A stretch of 6,088 nt of DNA, taken from JAQBDA01 sp041301185. GTDB taxonomy: Bacteria > Chloroflexota > Anaerolineae > Anaerolineales > UBA4823. The notes beneath the pieces were generated by a model. That model did no database searches. It saw only the letters and a list, made by a program, of their open reading frames with translations, and was not told where the DNA came from. A program made the translations under genes and the position numbers. Below, one piece after another: positions 1-5,437 of this stretch. The stretch is from the NCBI GenBank assembly GCA_041301185.1, contig JBFYSV010000218.1, forward strand, positions 1 through 6,088, written 5' to 3'. How positions within the stretch are numbered: position 1 is the stretch's first letter; each line of letters begins with the position of its first letter.

Positions 1-316
1 GACCCCGGTTCTGGGGATTCAGCGGTGAGCAGGCTGTGTTGAAATACCCGCCCCAATCGCTGCAATCGGTAAAAGTCTGCGGGTAGGCTGCCCGCCATGG
101 CTCTGATTGAATGGATGGTGCGGGTCCGAGTTGAGTGGACTGATTCCCAATGAGGCCAAGATCGTAGGTCACTGAAGTGACGGTCAGTTCATCCGGGTGT
201 TGATGCTCCAACCCGCCCCAATCGCTCCCGGTTAAACGCAGGAAGGCCGCCGCTGCCAGGACGATCAACAGCAGGATGTCGTAGAGCCATGGGAATCTAA
301 CCTTAGTTTTTTCCAT
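1..316 (-). CDS. GT39-like membrane glycosyltransferase, N-terminal part (runs off left edge)
   Basis: The 105 visible residues read through without a stop to the window edge. A short basic N-terminus (MEKTKVRF) is followed by one membrane segment at about residues 11-28. An extracytoplasmic loop then carries HQHPDE (38-43). In PMT/ArnT-type GT-C enzymes, an acidic pair just after the first membrane helix is the catalytic or metal-binding site, so D42 and E43 are the likely key residues. SDWGG occurs twice (31-35 and 86-90), and the second copy leads into YFNTACSPLNP, a loop style I associate with GT39-like proteins of Chloroflexota. The expected role is transfer of a sugar from a polyprenyl-phosphate carrier on the outer face of the membrane; donor and acceptor are unknown. 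The ATG is chosen because AGGAGGT lies 11 bases upstream and no gene overlaps it. The gap to the upstream gene is 21 bases. The family call is fairly safe; the substrate is not known. Confidence 0.8.
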   Translation of the reverse strand, partial: MEKTKVRFPWLYDILLLIVLAAAAFLRLTGSDWGGLEHQHPDELTVTSVTYDLGLIGNQSTQLGPAPSIQSEPWRAAYPQTFTDCSDWGGYFNTACSPLNPQNRG

Positions 317-320
317 GCAG

Positions 321-337
321 AACAGGCACCTCCTGTT
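321..337 (-). repeat. 6-bp inverted repeat presenting the Shine-Dalgarno sequence
   Basis: On the minus strand AACAGG (337-332), loop AGGTG (331-327) and CCTGTT (326-321) form a perfect 6-bp stem that fills nearly the whole intergenic gap. The ribosome binding site AGGAGGT is split between the 5' arm (AGG) and the loop. The 5' arm overlaps the 3' arm of the larger hairpin at 333-362, so both cannot form at once. The complementarity is seen directly; a regulatory role is inferred. Confidence 0.5.
328..334 (-). promoter_or_regulatory. Strong Shine-Dalgarno site of the last GT39-like gene
   Basis: AGGAGGT on the minus strand ends 11 bases before the ATG at 316 and begins just after the stop codon (338-340) of the preceding gene. 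It is by far the best ribosome binding site in the operon. It lies partly in the arm and mostly in the loop of a small inverted repeat (321-337), and its first two bases also belong to the larger hairpin at 333-362. Confidence 0.75.
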
Positions 338-362
338 TCATTCTTCAGGTGGAATGAAACAG
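333..362 (-). repeat. 11-bp perfect inverted repeat over the stop codon of the upstream GT39-like gene
   Basis: On the minus strand CTGTTTCATTC (362-352), an 8-base loop CACCTGAA (351-344) and GAATGAAACAG (343-333) pair perfectly over 11 bp. The 3' arm contains the TGA stop (340-338) of the membrane protein gene and the first two bases of the next gene's Shine-Dalgarno site. No T-run follows, so it is not an intrinsic terminator. The loop begins with CACCT, which is complementary to AGGTG in the downstream ribosome binding region. Translational coupling, attenuation or RNA processing are possible roles. Confidence 0.6.
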
Positions 363-2572
363 ATGAGAAAGTCTTTCCCTTCCAATCCTGTACTGGAAGT
401 GAACGTGCTCCAGATCCCCTGCGGGTAGAGCGCCTCAAGCGCCTCCCTTCCGGTTGCATCCTCCAGCTTCACGATGAATAATTTAGCGCCGTGTGCGTCC
501 AGAGTCGTTTCCAGGTTCTCAGGCCAGACCGCAAAGTCACGGTTGGGCACTCCAGCCCAGACCCCCGGCAGGCGGGTATCCACCCAATGCGGGTAGGGGA
601 TGATCCAGGCGTTGTCGGTGTTCCCGTAGGTCAATCCAAACTGCTTGATCACCGCGCCCATCTCCGAGGTGTTCCATGCTCCGCTTTTGAACTGGTCAGC
701 GAAGGTGGTGAATACCAACGTGTAGTTCTGAAACGATGCCCATCCCACCAGGAGCAGGGAAAGGAACCATGCCAACAGCGCTCCGCCTCTCCCTTTCAAC
801 TTCGATTGAATACCATTCCATAGGCCGTCCAACGCCAGGGCAGCCACCAGGAAGACTGGCACCAGCGCACCACCTGCCCGGTTAAGGGCCGGGTTTTCGG
901 CAGGAAAGGCTAGCGAGAGAGTGGAAGGTAATTGCAGGAGCGGGATCGAGACCAGCAGGAACAAGTCCAGCCAGTGTCGCTTGCGGATGTAGCGCAGGAT
1001 CAACAACAGGACCCCTGCCATGAGCAATGCTCCCGATACGACATCCAGGGCGGGGCGGTGGGTGATCGAATGCACCCAGATCTCGCCATCATCCCATTGG
1101 AACATCTTGAGACCGTTCCACAGATTGGAGAGCAGCACCTTCCAAACGGGACCCGGGATGGGCGCTTCGGTCGAACCCAGGCGGCTGAAGGCTCGATACC
1201 CGAACAGGTCGGGATACTCGAGTCCAAAGCGCAGCAACGGTAAGAAAAGAATAAACGAAACAGATGCCAGCAGGACAAGCCATCCCATCACCTGCTGCCG
1301 TCTGCCTTTGGACTGGGAATGGAGCAGGAATAACCCGACAGCGATGACCACCACGAAAGGCAGGATGCGGATGGGGCTATACCCGTGCAATCCCAGCCCG
1401 AGGGCAATTCCCGCATAGATGAAATCATTACGGTTATTCCGCCTCAGCCCGCGGATCAGGTAATACAGAGTCGGGGCGACAAAAAGGGGATAGAGGGGGA
1501 AACGCAAGCCTGCACGTGAAATTACATTCGGCCAGTAGGCGATCCCTGCCAGCAGCAACGCAAGCAGCGCCACCCGCCGGCCGCCCAGTTCCTTGCCCAG
1601 AAGGTAGACATATGGCAGTGTCAGCAACCCGCAGATCACTGTTCCGATCTTGAGGCTCAGGTAAGAAAGCCCGGTGCCGAACAGCCATGACACCAGGGCG
1701 GTGAGGTACATCTGGATGGCTTCACGTCCGGTGTTGCGGGGGAAGAAGATCAACGTTTCCCCCTGGGTTAATTCATACACATCCAGGATCTTCTCGGCGT
1801 GGTCGCTGAATGGCTCTGAAGGTACAGAACCCAGGGAATAGACTCGGAAGAAGATCACCAGACCGATCACGGCTAACAGCAGCAGCCCGTAGCGGGAGAC
1901 CCGAAGATTCCATTGGTCCCGCCGCAGGCATGAGAGAAGGCGTTTCCACCACGGTTCCACCCCGGGTCCAGGCAGCAGGAAGGTCCATAGGAAACAGGCA
2001 AGGGCAGCCAGCCCAAGGGCAAGGTTGAGGGGTGTGAAATGGTTACCCCCATAGGCGATAAAGGCAGCGACCGAGAAAAGAACGGTCAAGATCAACGGGA
2101 ACAGACGGATGCGTTTCTTGCTGGAATTCGCAGGCTGCAGAGTTGGGGCAGCTTCCGCCAACACTTCAGACGGCGTCCATTCTCCTCGCAGCCAGGCAAA
2201 GACAAGCCATGCCAGCCCGATGGCGTAGAGGATCAATCCCGGTCCAGGAGTGCGATTCTCTGTCGGTTCAAAACTGCGTTGAGCCAGTAGGACGAATACC
2301 AGCGCAAGCAGCGACCTCCAGGGGAGGCTGCTCAAAGTGAAAGCAGGGTTCTGTTTGGGTAGCTTTTGCGGGAGGGTGGAAATGGTGCTTTGACCCCGGT
2401 CAGACTCCTGCAATGAGGGATCATCCGCAGCGAACGATCCTCCCGCGAGGTCAAACCTGCTTTCTCCAGGTTCCACAGCAGGTACGCGTTCTTGCGGTAA
2501 CTCGATCCTGCCTTCCCGCTTCCAGAACTGCAATCTTGACTTCAAATAATCCAGAATGCTTGGCTCTTCCAT
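338..2572 (-). CDS. Large GT39-like polytopic membrane glycosyltransferase with N-terminal extension
   Basis: This 744-residue protein belongs by appearance to the GT39/PMT-like GT-C enzymes, which use a polyprenyl-phosphate-linked sugar on the outer face of the membrane. Residues 1-80 are hydrophilic. Four hydrophobic segments follow (about 85-98, 112-128, 157-174, 181-200), and only then comes the helix (about 227-243) that leads into SDHAEK (256-261), the position of the catalytic acidic motif in this class. D257 and E260 are candidate active-site residues. About ten more membrane segments lie between 285 and 614, with typical loops such as SRAGLRFPLYPLF (352-364) and HRPALDVVSGALL (505-517). 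Residues 615-744 form a soluble tail, probably extracytoplasmic. The extra 225 residues before the catalytic helix are unusual. No Shine-Dalgarno site lies at normal spacing; GAGGT is 16 bases from the ATG and overlaps the stop of the preceding gene, 14 bases away, so coupled translation is likely. The substrate is unknown. Confidence 0.85.
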   Translation of the reverse strand: MEEPSILDYLKSRLQFWKREGRIELPQERVPAVEPGESRFDLAGGSFAADDPSLQESDRGQSTISTLPQKLPKQNPAFTLSSLPWRSLLALVFVLLAQRSFEPTENRTPGPGLILYAIGLAWLVFAWLRGEWTPSEVLAEAAPTLQPANSSKKRIRLFPLILTVLFSVAAFIAYGGNHFTPLNLALGLAALACFLWTFLLPGPGVEPWWKRLLSCLRRDQWNLRVSRYGLLLLAVIGLVIFFRVYSLGSVPSEPFSDHAEKILDVYELTQGETLIFFPRNTGREAIQMYLTALVSWLFGTGLSYLSLKIGTVICGLLTLPYVYLLGKELGGRRVALLALLLAGIAYWPNVISRAGLRFPLYPLFVAPTLYYLIRGLRRNNRNDFIYAGIALGLGLHGYSPIRILPFVVVIAVGLFLLHSQSKGRRQQVMGWLVLLASVSFILFLPLLRFGLEYPDLFGYRAFSRLGSTEAPIPGPVWKVLLSNLWNGLKMFQWDDGEIWVHSITHRPALDVVSGALLMAGVLLLILRYIRKRHWLDLFLLVSIPLLQLPSTLSLAFPAENPALNRAGGALVPVFLVAALALDGLWNGIQSKLKGRGGALLAWFLSLLLVGWASFQNYTLVFTTFADQFKSGAWNTSEMGAVIKQFGLTYGNTDNAWIIPYPHWVDTRLPGVWAGVPNRDFAVWPENLETTLDAHGAKLFIVKLEDATGREALEALYPQGIWSTFTSSTGLEGKDFLICFIPPEE

Positions 2573-2586
2573 ACTTTATTGGCTTC

Positions 2587-3330
2587 TTACCTCGGAATTG
2601 TCCTTCCCTGCTCCAGTTCATCCTTTCGGGCGATCACGAGCATGCTTTCTCCCCATTGTAGCGGTAAAAAGGGAATTCCAGTGACAGCCTGCAAGCCTCC
2701 CGGAGCACCAAAGAAGAGTTTTTGAAGGATATCCGGTATCCATTTCACATAAGGTACATCCCAGAAACCATCCGAATAGACCTTCCGAACACTGAAACCG
2801 GCATTCTGGATGGCATCCAGCCATTCCTCTGGTGGCTTGAGGGAAATATGCGTGGGATCCTGGTACCCGATCCAGCGTTCGCCTTTCCATGGTTTCAATC
2901 GTGAGGCAAGGTTCGGCGTCGCCAGGATGAGGACTCCCCCGGGTCGGGTGATGCGCCCGACCTCAAGCAAAGCACGTTCCGGATCTGGCAGGTGCTCGAC
3001 AACATGCTTGAGGATGACGACATCAAAGGCAGCCTTCGCATAGGGCAGGTTCTGAGCTCCGCAGGCTGAGTGAAGTGTACATTTCGCAAGTGCCGTTGAC
3101 TGCTGCAAAGCCCACAAGTTCACATCACAGGCGAAGGTGTCGAATTGTTTCTCCAGGCGTTGGACCAGGTGTCCAAGACCTGAGCCGATCTCGAGCAGCC
3201 TGCCGCGGGAAGGTCCAAACCGACGAGCCAGGATGGCATAAAAACGATTCGACCACCAATACTGGTGGAAGCGTGCAAAGGAGACATCTTTATAGGTGCA
3301 AGTGGAGAAATAATGCTCGTCAAAGGGCAT
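2587..3330 (-). CDS. Class I SAM-dependent methyltransferase (second of a tandem pair)
   Basis: The 247-residue product has the Rossmann-type methyltransferase core of the Methyltransf_11 kind. Motif I, LLEIGSGLGHL (45-55), forms the SAM-binding loop. FACDVN (66-71) ends the second strand, with D69 as the likely SAM-ribose ligand. FDVVILKHVVEHLPDP (102-117) is the motif around strand 4, and GGVLILATPN (131-140) closes the core. The C-terminal part contains YQDPTHIS (156-163), common in methyltransferases of polysaccharide clusters, and ends in WGESMLVIARK (226-236). There is no signal peptide or clear membrane helix, so it is cytoplasmic. The ATG is the first possible start after the stop of the preceding methyltransferase, which lies in the same frame ten codons upstream. 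No Shine-Dalgarno sequence is visible. Methylation of a sugar or lipid-carrier intermediate is inferred from the neighbouring glycosyltransferases; the acceptor is unknown. Confidence 0.88.
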   Translation of the reverse strand: MPFDEHYFSTCTYKDVSFARFHQYWWSNRFYAILARRFGPSRGRLLEIGSGLGHLVQRLEKQFDTFACDVNLWALQQSTALAKCTLHSACGAQNLPYAKAAFDVVILKHVVEHLPDPERALLEVGRITRPGGVLILATPNLASRLKPWKGERWIGYQDPTHISLKPPEEWLDAIQNAGFSVRKVYSDGFWDVPYVKWIPDILQKLFFGAPGGLQAVTGIPFLPLQWGESMLVIARKDELEQGRTIPR

Positions 3331-3360
3331 GGATGTTGGTCCGGAAGGTGATTCTGCGAG

Positions 3361-4122
3361 TCAGATCTTGCGCGCGCTGAAGAAGGTGAAGGTGCCCTCC
3401 TCCACTGGCTGGGTTAAGGCATACCTGCGTACGATTTTATCGGTCAGCCACAGATTCCAACGACTCCGCACAAGGATCCAGCGCCTGAATAGGAGACGTG
3501 CTGTAAGGGAGGGCAGGCCAAAATAATGTCCCCATTCTAACATGCGCATGGCAGCCGGGGAAAAATAGTTCCAGTGATCCTCCAGCTTGAAACCGGACCT
3601 TTCCAGGCGCTCCTGCCAGATTCCAGGCGGATCCGCGTGATGCACCCTGGATATCCGCCTGAAGAATTCTGTATACGGTTTGCCGAATACTCGCCCAAGG
3701 GCGAGTTCGCTCAGATAGCGCTCGTTGGGTACGCAAAAGTGGAACGGCGCCCCTGGCTTGAGCAGACGGGAAGTCTCCCTCAGGACTGCCTCGACATCCT
3801 CGATGTGCTCCAGCACCGAGTTGCTGAATGCTGAGGCAAAACAGCCAGCGGGGAACGGAGCCGCATTCCCCTGCGCTTCCACCAACAGGCGGTAACAGCC
3901 TCGCCTACCCGCTTCGTGGATGGGTTCATGCCACGGATCCAGGCCGACATCGATCTTGCGGTCGAATGTAAGCGAGGCGAAATGCCCATCCCCGCAGCCC
4001 ACATCGAGGGTCGGTATCGGCAGGTCAAGGGTCTGGTAATAGACTGCCTCCACGCCGCGGATGAGGGCGCGAAAAGCTGGCAGGTCCTGCAAGTGCATGA
4101 AAAGATAATCTTTTTCTGGCAT
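3361..4122 (-). CDS. Class I SAM-dependent methyltransferase (first of a tandem pair)
   Basis: With the start at 4122 the product is 253 residues. Motif I is LDVGCGDGHFA (39-49), followed by VGLDPW (59-64) with D62 as the acidic SAM-ribose ligand. FSNSVLEHIEDVEAVL (99-114) and FHFCVPNERY (127-136) complete the Methyltransf_11-like core. The C-terminal third is specific, with HHADPPG (161-167) and FSPAAMRMLEWGHYFGLPS (187-205), followed by a basic, tryptophan-rich stretch that may touch the membrane. The open frame extends to an ATG at 4230, but those 36 codons lie inside the GT4 gene and are rejected. ATG 4122, or the GTG directly before it at 4125, leaves a 14-base gap to the GT4 stop. Only a weak AAGAG precedes it. 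The product is a cytoplasmic enzyme, probably modifying a glycan precursor; the exact acceptor is unknown. The stop is TGA followed by C. Confidence 0.87.
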   Translation of the reverse strand: MPEKDYLFMHLQDLPAFRALIRGVEAVYYQTLDLPIPTLDVGCGDGHFASLTFDRKIDVGLDPWHEPIHEAGRRGCYRLLVEAQGNAAPFPAGCFASAFSNSVLEHIEDVEAVLRETSRLLKPGAPFHFCVPNERYLSELALGRVFGKPYTEFFRRISRVHHADPPGIWQERLERSGFKLEDHWNYFSPAAMRMLEWGHYFGLPSLTARLLFRRWILVRSRWNLWLTDKIVRRYALTQPVEEGTFTFFSARKI

Positions 4123-4136
4123 CACTTTTGGAACTC

Positions 4137-5297
4137 TTACCCGGAACCACCCAGTCGTTCGAACAGGATCTCGTATTCGGATGCCACCACATCCGGATCG
4201 TACTGACGGGTAAGGTCTGCTGTATTGCACGTGTAATTCTTTGCTCCTGTGAATATCTGCAGCAGAGCTTCCGCCAGGGAAGCCGGGTCCCCTATGGGAA
4301 CAACCTCACCCATTCCGTGCATTTGCACCGGTCGACGAACTCCGGGCAGGTCCGAGGCAATGCAGGGAATGTTATTCATCATCGCCTCCACTTGCACCAG
4401 CCCGAATGCTTCGGTGGAGTTCAACGAGGGAACGACGAGGGCATCCAGGTTCGGGTAGTAGGCTGTCAACTGCTGCGGACTGAGCACTCCCAGGAATTTC
4501 CAGGCTCCCGCCTGCACATATTCCTGAATACGGGGTATCAGACGGGAAGCATAAGCAGATTCTCCAAGTACATCCTGGTATTGTCCTGCGAACAGGACCT
4601 GTGCCCTTGGAAACCGTTTTAGCACGGTTGGAAGAGCATCCAGCAGCACTTCCACTCCCTTCTCGGCTGCAAAGCGGGTCACCATTCCGATGACCGGGCG
4701 CTTGGTGTGAGTCTGATGCTGTTTGGCAAATGTCTCCACCTCACCAGGCTGCAGCGGTGGCATTTCAACAGGCGGGAGCAGGGCGGTTAATTTCCTTTTG
4801 TATCGCGAAAGATAACGGGAATGGTCTGCGTAATCCTGTGTATAGGTGACGATGTGGTCAGCCAGGATGCCTGCCATATTGTTCTGGAAGTGGACCACGG
4901 AATTCACCAACCGGTTGAAAATCCCTGGGGGCATGGTCAGGTCGCAGTGATAGGTCAATACCGTCGGCTTTCCGAAGATGCGGGCTCGCAGGGCAACACC
5001 CGGGGCATCGAACTGTGGAAGATGCAAATGGACGACATCATTCTGCCAGACCAGGCGCGTGGCATGCAAGCCAAAGGTCGGAGCCAAGACCCCTTTGCTC
5101 AAGCGGGTCAACACCGGGACCCGGAGGATACGCACGCCGTCCATCTCCTGCTCTGACGGGAGCGACCGGTCGTAGCGGGTCGTCATCACGGTCACCTGGT
5201 GGCCGCGGCGGGCCAGCGCTCGCGCCAACCTCTCGGCATAGATTGTCAGGCCGGAGGTATGCGGACGGTAATAGGTCAATACAGTCAGGATGCGCAT
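4137..5297 (-). CDS. GT4-family glycosyltransferase (GT-B fold, retaining)
   Basis: The 386-residue length is normal for GT4 enzymes, which transfer a sugar from a nucleotide-sugar donor with retention at the cytoplasmic membrane face. The N-terminal Rossmann domain starts MRILTVLTYYRPHTSG, continues with the acceptor-side helix LTIYAERLARALARRGH (17-33) and contains VVHLHLPQFDAPG (88-100) and TYHCDL (115-120). The C-terminal donor domain starts near 200 with GMVTRFAAEKGVEVLLDAL (204-222), in which R208 and K213 are likely phosphate contacts. The E-x7-E motif is E296 and E304 in STEAFGLVQVEAM, followed by PCIASDLPGVR. There is no signal peptide or membrane helix. It is the first gene of the five-gene group, 140 bases after pheT. 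The ATG is the only ordinary start after an in-frame TAA upstream, and it lacks a clear Shine-Dalgarno site. The sugar and acceptor cannot be told from the sequence. Confidence 0.92.
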   Translation of the reverse strand: MRILTVLTYYRPHTSGLTIYAERLARALARRGHQVTVMTTRYDRSLPSEQEMDGVRILRVPVLTRLSKGVLAPTFGLHATRLVWQNDVVHLHLPQFDAPGVALRARIFGKPTVLTYHCDLTMPPGIFNRLVNSVVHFQNNMAGILADHIVTYTQDYADHSRYLSRYKRKLTALLPPVEMPPLQPGEVETFAKQHQTHTKRPVIGMVTRFAAEKGVEVLLDALPTVLKRFPRAQVLFAGQYQDVLGESAYASRLIPRIQEYVQAGAWKFLGVLSPQQLTAYYPNLDALVVPSLNSTEAFGLVQVEAMMNNIPCIASDLPGVRRPVQMHGMGEVVPIGDPASLAEALLQIFTGAKNYTCNTADLTRQYDPDVVASEYEILFERLGGSG

Positions 5298-5398
5298 ATT
5301 CGACGGGTGAGGTGTTCCCGCACAACTTGGGCTGGCGATGACTTAGAAAGGGTCGGCGCCGGCTCGTGGGTAGTCGTGCTGGGTGCAGAGACGGATGG

Positions 5399-5404
5399 AT
5401 TATA
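5399..5404 (-). promoter_or_regulatory. Possible -10 box for the glycosyltransferase/methyltransferase operon
   Basis: A perfect TATAAT on the minus strand lies in the 140-base gap between the pheT stop and the GT4 start, about 95-100 bases before the GT4 ATG. No recognisable TTGACA-like hexamer is found 16-18 bases upstream (the bases there are GCCGGG-like), and there is no TG extension. It could drive the operon separately from pheT or be a chance match. The rest of the gap (5298-5398 and 5405-5437) shows no terminator hairpin with a T-run and no gene longer than a dozen codons. Confidence 0.3.
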
Positions 5405-5437
5405 CCCGAAGCATAAAGTAACCCGGCTCCTCCTCCA

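Noticed and set aside
1020..1418. 132-codon open frame on the plus strand, and similar plus-strand frames between 491 and 2661
   Set aside because: All are antisense to the 744-residue membrane protein gene, with odd residue composition and no domain signal.
4100..4114. AT-rich palindrome (7-base arms around a single base) in codons 3-8 of the first methyltransferase gene
   Set aside because: A one-base loop cannot form a hairpin with all pairs, and AT-rich first codons are common; no operator context is visible.
4123..4230. 36-codon N-terminal extension of the first methyltransferase back to an ATG at 4230
   Set aside because: It lies within the 3' end of the GT4 gene, has arginine-rich composition with no family resemblance, and the ATG at 4122 puts motif I at a normal distance from the N-terminus.
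4128..4622. 164-codon open frame on the plus strand
   Set aside because: It is antisense to the well-supported GT4 gene, its product has no recognisable motif, and it has no ribosome binding site; a shadow of the coding bias on the other strand.
5405..5421. Resemblance of CTTTATGCTTC to the E. coli lac promoter spacer
   Set aside because: A short chance match in the spacer, which is not the part that determines promoter activity; the -35 hexamer is missing.
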